This document shows, in pieces, positions 9,768 to 21,419 of a stretch of DNA of 64,000 bases. Source of the DNA: Lepiota brunneoincarnata (taxonomy: Eukaryota > Basidiomycota > Agaricomycetes > Agaricales > Agaricaceae). The stretch is taken from assembly GCA_023014365.1 (NCBI GenBank), contig JAEBUN010000007.1:248001-312000 (forward strand), written 5' to 3'. The position numbers and the translations under genes were made by a program. The stretch's first letter is position 1. Each line of letters starts with the position of its first letter. The notes beneath the pieces were generated by a model that was given only the letters and a program-made list of their open reading frames with translations, was not told the origin of the DNA and did not search any database.

Positions 9768-10690
9768 TATAAAAGGAGCACTGCCATCGCTAGCATCTGT
9801 AAGGGGACTGGCATCGTATGCTCTGCGTTGCGCTACCCCTTACACAAGGTACGTCTAGGGACCTGTGGTTGGACATCCAGGCTCGGCCTTCTTAGCTGAT
9901 GTCCAATGCCTAAGCCCGGTCTTGGCCTTTGGCCACCCCCATCCCCAAGCCTGACCTGCGGACAACTTCCTACTATTAGTTGTTTGTTTATTGTTTGCAT
10001 ATGTTATTACTGGTAGCTATTGTAGTGGTTGGTTACCTGGTCTGTGCGCAGACCACTATGTACATATATAGCATGGGTGGCAATTACAATCGCTATCTGA
10101 ATATCAACTTGGTTCTGGTGCCATATCCTCCCCTAACAGCATCATCAACTTACAAAATGGTGTGAGTGTAATGTCAGCAGGAGACAATTCCACCAAGGTA
10201 GGCAAGGGTGTACAAGATCTGGTTGCATCACAAGGCTCCTTCAACTTTCCTGTGGTCAACATAGGGAACTGTGCACCTGGTAAAATGATAGTAGACTCAT
10301 GAGAATACCCTTGAGTTCATCCTCACCCAGCTCGTTCACATCTGTCATGTCCTCAATCTTCCCCATGTATCTAAACAACCTGGCTGGGGAGTATTGTTCC
10401 TTTGCTGGGCATCATAGTCAGTGTAGATTAAAGTGCATATGCAAGTGTGATAATTGCATGGACTATTTTTGACCTTCTCTTCAGTGTGTTGCACAGGCCA
10501 CAATGTTGGTGTGAGGTGACTAGAGAGGATGCTGTATCGCCCAAGTTAGCCCCATGGCCTGAGTAAGTGAAAAGGGTCTGACACAAGCACCTTCAAAGCC
10601 TGCGAGGCTGCATGCTTCTTGGACAAATGGATCATCAAATTTGACAAACACAAAGCCACACCTAAATTCAGGCCTACCTCCCATCCATGA
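9768..10690. other. Unassigned stretch
   Basis: No supported gene. It begins with a TATAAAAGG-like box at about 9767. Short open frames here, such as a hydrophobic 61-codon one at 9980, have no recognisable features. Confidence 0.5.
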
Positions 10691-11230
10691 TTGAAGACTA
10701 CAATGACCACACATATCCCATCCTCATTGTCACTTCACCTTTGACCATGCCTAACTCCTACATCTACTCACACACATATCTGAACCTGTCCCCAGAAGAG
10801 AGAGCAGAGGCAAAGATTGCCTTGGTGGTCACTGAAGAGACCTATAAGTGAAGAATATCTGGAATGCTCACAGGTTGGGATCTGGAATGGGTCTTAATGT
10901 GAGTATCAATGGAATGGATGTGATTAGTGGTTGAGCAGGAAGATGAAGGGGAAGAAAGTATACCTTGTGTTCCAGATAATTATTGGATGGTGCAGGGATT
11001 CTGTGGCATGCATGTCATTGTGACTTTCCATATCTACAGGGGCATTGTTTCAGCAAAATTTTATCCAAATTGTGGAATGTGGTTGTCTGGGTGAAGGCAC
11101 CTTGATAGAGCCCAATATCAATCTTGGTGATACATAGATTAGGAGTGTGTACAAACTCAAAAATGATAGCCCTGCTATATTGTATTATATGCCACCCAAT
11201 GAATATCCCAATAGGTTCCTTCTAGCTGAT
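10690..11230 (+). repeat. Decayed repeat H1 (inverted partner at about 55.97-56.5 kb)
   Basis: Shares many blocks with the reverse complement of 55,965-56,500, for example CTTGATAGAGCCCAAT at about 11,101, GGCATGCATG at about 11,010, and an open stretch reading SPEERAEAKIALVV (about 10,790) against SLEERKEAKTALEV in the other copy. Together with H2 it flanks the Plavaka-type transposase, so it is probably part of that element or hitch-hiking sequence. Function unknown. Confidence 0.65.
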
Positions 11231-11640
11231 AGTACTTGGAACGACACTTGCTGGGATAAAGTCAGAAAAGGAAATAAAGAGCACTGACTAGTAAAGCATT
11301 GTATGTCTGTGAAATTCTCTTTTGTCTGACTGAAGCAATAAGGAACATCTTCAAATCCTTTTCAATCCTTCAGTTTCAGTTGGTTTTGGCCTGTTTCAGA
11401 TTGTTTCACTTGGCCATTTCTGCCCCAATGTGATCCACCTGTAGGAGAGTCACTCTGAAGAGGGTTGTACAGTACAAGAGGCAACATGTGGTGGCCATTA
11501 CCTATGTAGCTACTCATTTACCTTTACACCCTTAATCACTATTCTTCACTGGACTACATGCACAATGCAAATTGCACCATTTACAGTTCTATACTAAGAT
11601 CTACAGTAAATTGGAAGATGAATAGATGATGGAAGCATTT
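11231..11640. repeat. Unassigned, with a repeated 35-nt block
   Basis: Contains TTTCTGCCCCAATGTGATCC followed by ACCTGTAGGAGAGTC (about 11,415-11,450), almost identical to 19,600-19,636 and related to 18,810-18,870. No gene seen. Confidence 0.5.
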
Positions 11641-11645
11641 GCAGA

Positions 11646-14266
11646 CTAGATGGTTTGAGATAGAGATGCAACAACTACCACCTGCTGGTCATCCCACTGC
11701 AAATGACAGCATGCAAATTGTGATACAACCCTATCCATGTCAACAATCTCTAATTCCCCAAGCTGTGTACTATAAAGACTAGATCTAAGCACTGGATACC
11801 TCCGGAATGGGTCATCAGTGACAGGTGGAGGAAGGTGGCTTTGGACTGCAAGATAGTGCTTGGTGTCTAGTCTGAATATATACATAATTCAGGCTGGGTA
11901 GAGTGAGGTCACCAAGGGGCCACAGTAAAATAAAACTTGCAAGTTCCCCTCATGTTTTGCCATTACTGAATAGTGGATACCTAGAGCTGTGTAAGAAGAT
12001 TGAAAATGTGCCTTCTCTGGAGGTTGAGTTGCAAAGGTCCTTTGGTAAGCAGCATCCAGCTCATGAGGGAAGGTAAGAAATTGCCAGACAGATGTGTCAT
12101 CATCATTGGAATCAGGGTTGGAGGTAAATGGGGAGGCCAGCATATCAGTGATTAGCATGTCTCAAACTTGTGGTTCAATGAATTTGTTGAAGATTGCCTT
12201 GCAATTCTGCAAAGCAGGTGACTCTGATTTATGGATGACAGCACAAAGATTAGCCATCCGAGTATAGGAGCGACTGGTGGTCTCCTCATATTCACCTGGA
12301 AACAATATATTGAGGAGGAGAAGAAAAAAAGCTGCTAGTTGCTCACCAGGTTTTGTATTGTTTGGAATCCACTGAAGAATACCAATCAGCCATTCAAAAG
12401 GAAAGGCCCACCAGCCATGGACTGGTCCATATTGTAGTAGAAACTCATGAAGGTGGAGAGCTATGTGATGTTTGGGTTGGAATTTGTAGCCAGGGAAGAG
12501 TTGGTTGATAGTTGAAACATATGCCTTTATATGATGGAAGTATTGAACTGCATGTGATGCTGAAGTGACACATGAAATTGCAATAATTACAGCTGAGACA
12601 AGATCCACAGTTGCTTGTAAAATCTCATGACAGTGCAGAGATTGGGAGTTGCCATCCTCTATCTTGCTCCAAAGTCAAATCAAAGTGATAACCAAATACA
12701 GCATCCCAAGCATCCGCCACTGGTCAGCCTTCACTTTGCCATGTCTCCCTGATCCAATGTCTCCAGGGACTGATGTCACCCAGGAAGGTGTCGACATCTG
12801 CGCAATATTGGACCAGATCTCCTTATGCTCAAGTTCTGTAAGAATAGCACCATGATGTGCCCAGTCATCTTCAGATTCTGGCAGTATTGGCTGTGCCATG
12901 CGCTATACATGCTATATCTTAGTATTGCATATAGATGAAGAAAATGGCACATTACCCATTCCAGAAGAAACTCCACAAGTTGCATCCTTGTAGCCTGCTC
13001 ATGGTATGCAATCTGGAGTTGGTCGCACACAAATTTGAGTGCTTCCTTGGAACATGCTGCCCATTTCTGGCGTGCACTGTCATCATTTTCAATGTGATTC
13101 TTGAGGTAGTTCCTTAAGCAAGTCACGGATTGTTGCTCTTGAGGCTGGAGGTGCATACATTCACTAAACAGGGGGATAGTGCAAACAAATCCATCTTCAC
13201 CTGCATGTTTACCAAGACAAATACCGAGAATGCCATCGAAGTGCTCTGCAAGCAGGCCCAAGAACAAGTTGTGCATGGGATCAACAACCAACATTTGAGA
13301 AACATCAAAATAGGGGAGGTGAAAGAGTTCAGATGATCGAATGCCAACCTGGCTGACTATAGCACCTTGCCTATCCCAATTGGGAGCAGCTAAGAACTGC
13401 GCAGCCCACTGGCAGGACTCTTCATTTGTATGACATTGCCAGGACATATAATTCACGTTCCCATAAGCATGAGCCTGTTGAGTGCAGTAGCAGATGGTGC
13501 ACATGAAGGTATGGGTAGGTGATGCAAATCCCACTATCTTCCAAGCTGCCACAAGGTCACAAATTATTGTCACAAGTGTGCAACAGATGTGGCGACCATG
13601 GGGATGACCATGCATCTGAGTAAAGAATACACTGGGCTCCCAGAGTTCAAGGAGATCATTGACAGGGGGTTTAAGGTAATGATTACCTGCAGTCAATGGC
13701 AGCTCACTTGGGCCAGGGATAATACCAGCTAGAAACATGTTCTCGGGTTTGTAGCACTGGTCAAGAGGGAGATTGAGGCACACCAGGGAGATTATGCCAT
13801 TGGATATTCTCTTCCCTGCTTGCTTGTTGCCAAGGGGGTTGAAGAAGTCAATGCACAAGCCAAACACGTACTGGCCCTCATGCCTAGCAGAACCAAAATG
13901 TTTTCCATTGGGACTGGAGAATGTGTGAAGAGTAGAACCATCGAATATGTCATGCATCTCCTGAGGGCTATTGCAGCGCATCTGCTCCCACACACCATCC
14001 ATCATTGTTTCAAATCCAGGGTGAGAGAGAAGGCTGGCAAGCCAATCTTTGAAGTGGAAGTACATGAAGGGCTTGACAGGTATCTGTATCTCCTTTCCTT
14101 GAATGAGTTTTGAGGTAGTGAGGGTGACCCCACACTCCTCTCCACTTGGGAACTCCTTGTGGTCGCATTGAGTTGGGTACTTGACAGGAGTATCCGAGCC
14201 GCATGTGTACATGGGGGGATATATTATATGGCAGTTGGGGTCAGGACAGACCACGTATGTTGTCAA
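11646..14266 (-). pseudogene. Plavaka/Tnp2-type DNA transposase, multiply frameshifted
   Basis: Starts at 14,266 and reads leftward. Cys-containing N-terminus (VVCPDPNC, then CDHKEFPSGEECG), then a core with VVDPMHNLFLGLL (about 13,290), the hallmark I associate with basidiomycete Plavaka/Tnp2 transposases. After shifts of frame it continues with PSWVTSVP and ADQWRMLGMLYLVITLI (about 12,680-12,800), NHHIALHL-like KHHIALHLHEF and GWWAFPFEWLIGILQ (about 12,350-12,480), and the C-terminal tail at 12,158-11,646. At least three frame changes and stops separate the pieces, some of which could be introns. A cut-and-paste enzyme by family, non-functional here. Assignment is by motif recall only. Confidence 0.8.
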
Positions 14267-14499
14267 CTTGCCTTCAAGGTGTAGGTGGTTTATGATGGAG
14301 CGACTGTCTCATGGGAAATCTGATAAAGGTTTTCTCTCAGGTGGGCTAATATTTGAGCCAGCATGTATGAGTGACAACTGGATTGCATAATAATTCATCC
14401 CAAGCAGAAAGTCTGCACCACACCTAGGGAGTCCAAGAATTGCCTGGCAGGTGGCAATTGAGAATAAGTTGATCTGGAGGACGGGATCAGTACCTGGCA

Positions 14500-15857
14500 G
14501 GATACCATCAAAATGGTGTCCTACATGACGATTTAGTTAATTGTGCAAACTAGAAGCTGTTGAATGTATGAACTGGTATCAAATGCATTGACCTGGTCCT
14601 GCGCAGAACGCTTTGCTGCCTTGTAGTCCTCCCTAATCTGAGTGATTTTGTTTAGCACAGCTTGTGCTGTGTGCTGGAGCTCCTGCGTTTCCCTTTCAGA
14701 GAGTGATAGGCCAGCAAGATCTTCTAGAAAGGCATGATAGGACCTAGCGAGATCCTTGAAGGCACGCTTAGAGGCCCCACTCAGGGGATAGTTTAATGTG
14801 GAGAGTGCCTCTGATATTTGGCAAAGGCGCAAGGTAGAGGCCCCAAGCTGGGAAGGTGCATTGTCACTGCTAGTGGGAGCTGGTGCTACATTGACACTAG
14901 TTTCATAAACTCATTGCACACCACTGGCCGGGGCAGGGGCACAGTGTTCTATCCTGGGCAGTGGCTCGACATCCCTGAGCTGCAGGTCACCTAACATCAG
15001 TCCAAGGTTATCAACAGAACCATGAGCCCCACCACCATCAGCCGAGGATAAAGACATATGAATATGTCTTTGAGGATGCAGGAGTGATCTATCCTCCCCC
15101 CTAACATTGTTACCATCAGGCTTCAGACGTTGCGGTGGGGATGGTTCAGAGGCATTGGATCAGTGGGGGGATATATTCTGATCATGGTCTACAAGTGTGG
15201 CATCCAAGATTCTGTGGCTTTTGATGGTATGACAATCTTGAGCTGCACCTTGGCATCCACAGCTGATACAGTTGCAGTGGGGCATGAGGAGTAGTGTGTT
15301 TCTGGAGATCCAAAAAACACAAGAGGAAAACTGAGTGAGGAACAAGTGACTCTCTGGAGCACCAAAAGAGTCACAAGCAAGAGAATGCAAACTGTGAAAT
15401 TAATGACCCCTTCTTCTTGACTAAGCAGCATTGGGTACATGAATGCATGCAAAATCCTCTCATCACATCCATGATAGGGTTCCTCGTGCACATAGTACTG
15501 TTTCACCCCTGCGTGACCAGACACCTCCATTATGGATCCACCAGATGCAGATTTTTATCTAGGATGTGTTTTGGTTTCCAGACACATTCATTCAAATCAC
15601 TAATCTTCTGCTGGGCTATCTACTATGGCCTTTAGGCCTTCTTCAGCCTTTCTCCTCCAGCGTTCATACTCTCTTTCTATTAGGGCTAGTACTTCCTCAT
15701 CATAACCCATCTTTCTAGCAGATTCCACCCAATCCCATTCCTCTCTATCATCATCATCATTCCCAAGGCCCCAACTCGCAAGACCAGGAGTCGTCTTGTA
15801 CTGCACAGCTTGATCCAGCTTCAATTGCTGGCTCAGCAAGCCCTTAATCCAAGCCAT
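14500..15857 (-). repeat. H2: upstream/N-terminal part of the Plavaka-type element
   Basis: Broken open frames (15,857-15,600; 15,530-15,189; 14,832-14,533), including an acidic YDEEVLALIEREYERW segment, SHRILDATLVDHD and SYIQQLLVC. The same blocks recur in the same order on the plus strand at 53,560-54,792, for example LLLVTLLVLQRV, SHRILDSTLVD and QQLLVC..N. So this is repeated element sequence rather than a unique gene. Confidence 0.65.
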
Positions 15858-16248
15858 TGGAGAACAAACCCAATCCTGCAGTTACTAAGGTGACCACTAG
15901 TTCATTTTTTGTCGTGCACGAACTTACCGTGTGCATGGAATCGTTAGCTGCGACTGCCAGGAGAAGCAGCAAAACAATGTTAAGGATCAGCAGCGTTCCC
16001 ATTGCTGAGTCCTTCACTGAGTCCTTTGCTGCTGCCCCTGTTGCTCCCTCCTCCTTTTGTAGGATCTACCCACATTGTGTTCAGGCTCCCTCGTACGTTT
16101 AGAGTGGCTACATACAGGTTTGGCCCACAGGCAAATGTCACAAGTGGGATCCAAAGCTCCGCTTGCAATATAGTGGTGTTTTTTGGTCAAGACTGCCTGA
16201 ACTGTCTGAATTGGTACCGTATCTACAATCTCAAGTAAGATTTCAAAC

Positions 16249-16908
16249 TGTCATATCCATGCCAACTCAGAGTCTAATCACTTAAACTTCGGCTTCTCGA
16301 TTCCACGTGTGCTCCACACAACAACCCTCTGCCCTCCGACTCGGCCCCGACTTGCTCCAACCGCAACCCACTGCCCCGATCACGCGACCACCTCCACACG
16401 TGCCGTGGTCACCTGACCCTCGGTGTCTCTAGTTCCAGTCTCCATTTCCCGTCCGTAGTCATGATACGTTATCGGTCTCCATACCTGTACCGGTTTCCAT
16501 TCCATTCGTAATCTGTTCGTAATCCGTTGTAACTATATCGGCCTCCGCTTCGCTCCGCACATAATCAGTACGAGTCATAGTTCGTAAGGCCAGTAGTATA
16601 TATACTGTAGGTACTTGGCTTGTACTCCTCAGTCTGATAATCGATTCGAGCAGCGGACCAGCTCCCTGTTCTCTATCCTCTCCTCTCTTCTGCCTCGCTC
16701 CGCTTCAGCCCCGACTTCCTGAAATACGGACTAGGACAGTAGGAGGGCACAGCACATACGCTGAGGCCGCAAGTCCAACCCCCTGCCCGACGTACTCCGC
16801 CTCGGTCCCGAAGTCTACATACTGACTTCGCCCTGTCCCCCGGTTACCTTATATCAAGGTTACCACCCCGACCCTCCGCCTCGGTCCCGACCCGCACCGG
16901 CTCTAACA
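16249..16908 (+). repeat. Solo LTR of family E2 (second)
   Basis: 660 bp TGTCATATCC...CTCTAACA with target duplication CAAAC at 16,244-16,248 and 16,909-16,913. Same family as 5671-6330 and the two LTRs of element E2. Confidence 0.93.
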
Positions 16909-17089
16909 CAAACTGGATGAGGAACCCCTACCCACCCTTTCCCCCATACCACACCTGCGATGTGTGGGTGAGGACCTGTGTCCCCCCAGGAGATGTAGTA
17001 GGCATCACGTAGACCATCCCGTGGTCACTTCCCCCAATCACCCTAGTTCCATCTTCCCCCAGTGCATCACCAAGTCACATATGGTTCAT

Positions 17090-17271
17090 ACACTCTGGCC
17101 GCTCTCAACTCTCCAGAGCTTAACTTGTTCATCATCACCTGTTAACATACAGCTTTTGCTTGCAACATTTGGAAGCCACTTCTCAAGAGACTTACCTCTG
17201 CTTGTGAGATAATTGCCATCTTGTGTGAAAGCAAGGCAATTCACAGCCCTGCTGTGACCCCTGAGCCTCAC
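17090..17271 (-). pseudogene. WD40-repeat gene fragment with one intron
   Basis: Reads GHSRAVNCLAFTQDGNYL (exon 17,271-17,196), a GTAAGT...AACAG intron (17,195-17,139, 57 nt), then GDDEQVKLWRVESG. Splicing in phase joins a typical WD40 blade (GH...V..LAF..DG..L.S...D..VKLW). Only about one repeat is visible; the rest is missing or too diverged. Probably a piece of a larger WD40 protein gene. Confidence 0.7.
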
Positions 17272-17675
17272 TAGTAATTGGTAGCACTGGATATCAGTTG
17301 GTCAGCGTGCACTTTGAGATTTATCACCAAGTCTCACATTGGTTCTTTGATTATAGAGTAAAGTCATGTCTGGTGGGTTGTATGATAGATAGTAATGCAA
17401 CCTCAATCTCCGATTCCAGTGATTTTTAAGTGAGCCTCCCCAGTTGTCTTGTCAACTTGACTTATGAGCGCTGATCACCACTTTACTTAGTCACTCCAAG
17501 TTGCTCTTCTGTGTACCGCTGATAGACAATGTTGTTGTTATTTGATTACCAGAGTGGTTACCAATGAAGCTATTATACTCAGATGCCTTTTGTTCCCACT
17601 TGTTCCCAATGCAGAACTCTTGTTTGTGCAGGTGGATATAAGTCTGTCCTGTTTACTGTGGAGGGATAACTAACT
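17272..17675. other. Unassigned stretch
   Basis: No open frame or motif that I can support. Confidence 0.5.
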
Positions 17676-18408
17676 ATGCATGGCCAGTTTGTACAACGTC
17701 ACCTCCCTATCATTACCAAGCATGTCCATTTCACCAGGCCACCCCCACTCACAACACCTGAAATCACAAAGTGCACCACCTGCAAGGCACCACCTGCTGG
17801 ACTTGGGGAGCAACAGTCTAGGGTTGGTGTACCAGCTAGGCCTGAAAGTGACATGCATACAGGTCCCCCATCACCCCTGACCCCAAACCCAAGTGACGAT
17901 GACATGTCTGGTATATCTGAAACTGAGAGCAATCTAGATCTTATCCCAAAGCCACAGGGGGAACCAGGACAACCGCAGAGTGGTGGCTGGACAAAAAGAA
18001 AACTTGGAAGATTCCAGGTACATTATTTTACCATTCCAGGACTTGTTCATATTCTCACAATTGGACTATAGAAGGATGTACATGAGCTTGCAGATGAAAA
18101 ACTGGACACAAGTGTGAGCTTCCAATTCCAGGATGCCACCAAAATGAAACAATTTCGTGCCATGGTAACAGGACATGATTTACGTGATACAACAGACACT
18201 AATTGTCAGCTACCAGGTTCTGAAGCACCACCCAATTCTGGAGAAGTATAAACGCTACTGGCCGCTTGATTCAATGCTCAAGCTATACCTTAAGAAAACA
18301 TCTGAAGGTGCAAGGTGCAAACAAGACCAAAAAGGCAAGACCAGGAAGGTGAGTAAGGATCTCTGCTATTGTCGCTCCACACTGATAGTGGCAGTAGTGA
18401 AGGTGTGA
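17676..18408 (+). CDS. Three-exon gene of unknown function
   Basis: Exons 17,676-18,017, 18,072-18,164 and 18,217-18,408 join in phase to 208 codons. Both introns (54 and 52 nt) are GT...AG. The product has a Pro/Thr/Ser-rich N-terminus with CTTCKAPP, an acidic middle (PNPSDDDMSGISETES), a KPQGEPGQPQSGGWTKRKL linker, and a helical basic C-terminal half (about residues 115-190) with ILEKYKRYWPLDSMLKLYL. I have the impression of a multicopy basidiomycete hypothetical family but cannot name it. A further donor-like GTGAGT at 18,349 suggests the true 3' end may differ. One of the few unbroken genes in the window. Confidence 0.6.
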
Positions 18409-19910
18409 AAATAGCGGTGTGTATTGTAGAGGTGGGCATGTGGCTACACATGACTGCCCCTCTCGTAGCGTTCGGAACCTGAACTCGGAATGGAGTCAAA
18501 CTCAGAACCTGAAACCTGAACCCGGATTGAACCCCAGATCAACAAAAATTTACTGCTTTCCCCCAGTTTCACCTTCTCCATCTCTCAAGAGTAGTGTAGC
18601 TTCATGTATCTTGTATTTTCCTATCTTCTTTGGGCACAAGAAAAGCACAACCCACCATAGAAATACCTGTATGTAAAGAACATATTTCAGAGACCCGTCC
18701 TCCAGTCAATCGTTTCCCACTTGTGCCACGTCTCCCTCATTGGACAAACCCTCTTGGTTTCAAAGCCCAGTTATTGCTCCACCGGTTGTGCTTGCATCTC
18801 AAATCTCGCTTCACATTGTTTCACTTCATTTTGTTCTGTTTTGTTTTGACCTGATTCACTTGTAGGAGGAGCCGCCTACTCTTCAACCCAGCTGCAGCAA
18901 ATCCAATGTAGAGGTGGGCATGTGGCTGCATGGTGCAATGGCTGCCCCATGCCACCTCTCATAGTTTTTGGAAGCCGAACCTGGAATGGAGTCAAACTCG
19001 GAACCTGAATCTGGATCAAACCTCAGATTATGAAACCCGGAGCACTTGTACAAAAGAAACAGGTATCATTTGATGGCGTATCTGTCCTGTCGATAGCCTC
19101 ATATGTTCAAGGACAGTCAATTTTTTATTTAGTCCTCCATTCTGTTTCACAAGCCCGGTTGTAGAGTAAAATTTCTCCCTCTTTTTGGTTTTCTCTGTGC
19201 TTTGCACATCACCCCTTTTATCCTCTTGTTTTCCGTTGCCTAATCTTCTGCTAACATAGTCAAGAAAAACTTCACAATTCTCCTGTTTCACGTTCCCTAC
19301 ATCCCAGATATGACCTAGCTTTAGTATCCGACATTTTTTTCTCCATTTTGGTGTAGGAAAATTATAATTATTCATAGTTTTTGTGTATATAAAGTAGGAA
19401 CCCCAGAGACAAGTTCTCCAGTCAAGAAAAGACCCAAAAACTTTCTCTGTATCTCGCTTTCTATCTCTCTATCCTATATAGTGTGTCTCTGTGGTTTTTG
19501 AAGCCCTGTGATTGTTTTGCTGATCACACTCACACCTTGTTTTGTTGTGTTTCATTGTGCTTCATTTTGCTTTCAGTTGGTTTTGGCTTGTTTTGCTCAG
19601 CCATTTCTGCCCCAGCGTGATCCACCTGTAGGAGAGTCTGAGCCTCTTCACCAAACTTTCTAGAAGGCCCAAGGTCATGAGAGGACTGGAAGCTGGTGGA
19701 ATCTGCAGCTGGCACATGAAAATCAAATGGGCACCTGTGACCAGCGTGCACTGACTTGAAGCAAAGTCCTGCTGAGGCTTGCCACTACTCGAGAGCTTGC
19801 AGGTAGGCAGCTGCTTGGAAGTTTGAAATGGCCATGCCCAGCAAGCCAGCTAGGAGTGGCTCAAGACCAGAGGGAGCCTGGAGAGGTGGAGCTAGACCCA
19901 GGCACTTGGC
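18409..19910. repeat. Repeat-rich non-coding stretch
   Basis: Two direct copies of a diverged unit of about 120-130 nt start at about 18,424 and 18,909 (shared AGAGGTGGGCATGTGGCT and GGAATGGAGTCAAACTC). The block TTTCTGCCCCAGCGTGATCC near 19,600 matches 11,415. No gene seen. Confidence 0.6.
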
Positions 19911-19915
19911 TAGCA

Positions 19916-20304
19916 TGTCAAATATCGAGTGTACAGCTCGATGTTTGTTGTTTTTTCTTTTATGATATCTCTATTTCATATATTTCCATGGACACTGTAG
20001 ACACGTTTTTGCTCCTATTATAATTAGGTAGCAACTACAATCAGTCTCAATTTCTCCATAAACAGTGCTACATAGCTCGCATCATACTTAAGTAGACAAG
20101 CAGAATTACTAGGATCCAATCTTCCTGTTTGGATCCTAGGTGCATAGCATACTCACTAGTTGTCTCTGGTAGACACTAATTAATCTTCCTGTTTGGATCC
20201 TAGCAATCCTATATATTCTAGCCCTATATATCCTTTGTCTCGACATGATACTACACATACATTCTCATTATAGCAGCCTCACCAGGGACAATACCCAAGT
20301 CTAA
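19916..20304 (+). repeat. Possible solo LTR-like element
   Basis: Starts TGTCAAATATCGAG, is AT-rich with TATATA boxes, and contains a 22-nt direct repeat (20,118-20,139 and 20,182-20,203). The first copy forms an 11-bp stem with CTAGGATCCAA at 20,109. I could not define a right end or a target duplication, so this is tentative. Confidence 0.3.
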
Positions 20305-21410
20305 TTACCGAAGGTGTGTCTTGGCCTGGTGGCTAGCTAGCACCGGCTCTGGGGTACTGGCAGGAGAGGACTGGCTAATGTGTTCCATGCACTTGCAGGT
20401 ACTCGCCTAGTGCAGTGATAAATGACCAGAAAACTTGATAGAGTCAGGTCTCTCACTTCCTCCTGCAAATGGCATTGGTCCATTTCAATGCAATATTCTG
20501 GGTCATTCTAGTTCAGTGGGGAACAAGTTCCAAATATCCGCACTTTGTGTACAGCTGATTTACACAATATTCAGAGGTAAAAGGGAGTGAATGAGGCAGG
20601 GGCAAAGGTAGGTTAACCAAAGGGGAGTTTTACATATGCAGGGACAGCAAAATGGGAAGAGTGGGGGCCACTTACAACCAAGAAACAGAATCCAACATCT
20701 CTAGCATGTGCTTTGTCCAAGTGGGGGTTGTTTGGCTGGGGCATAACTGCACTGGTGTGGGGCTTTCCCTCTCTACCATTCAACCTCCCCTCAATGCGCC
20801 AATATACCCTGCAAGATCCCTGCACCACGCTGTGGTGTATAGAGCTACACCCCCTCATTTTCTTCTGCAGGTACTGTATCTAGCTACCATATTCAATTCC
20901 TGTGCGAAACGAGTTGTGTGATGATTGGGAAGTATGGCATACAGGAAGGCAACCTTCTTTGACTCCACACAAGAAATTTGCTCGCAGAAGCTAAGTGGAG
21001 AATTTGCCAACAATTTGAATTTGAAGGGGATAGTGGGCGGATCACGAGCGCTCCGAGAGCCTTGATCCGAGTCTCAAGGCCTCAAGGTTTATCCTGAATT
21101 TGCCCCAAAGATCATCTTTCAAAATCAATAAGAAGTGATGGGCCCACCACTACCTGACTACTACCACAACTACTGCTACCCACACATGCCATCACCATAT
21201 GTGGTGTTGTACAGCTGAAGTTGAGTGAGAGGCTAATGCTCAGTGGGCGAGGGAGGATTGGACACTCACAGGCTGCAGTGCCTGAAATCCTCCATTTCAA
21301 AAAATTAGACATTATGGTAGATTCAAGAGTACCAAAAACAGGAGCTATTAGAGGATAATTCACATATGAGTATTAGTGCTATTCAAAACTCTACATATTG
21401 TTTGATGAAT
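20305..21410. other. Unassigned stretch
   Basis: Only short open frames with no recognisable motif. No supported gene. Confidence 0.4.
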
Positions 21411-21419
21411 TCCCTTGAC

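Noticed and set aside
9980..10165. Hydrophobic 61-codon ORF resembling a small secreted or membrane protein
   Set aside because: Too short, no homologous copy in the window, and no supporting promoter or intron evidence.
18424..18545. Possible SINE with GTTCGGAACC resembling a B box
   Set aside because: No A box at the right spacing, no 3' tail and only two diverged copies; recorded as a repeat only.
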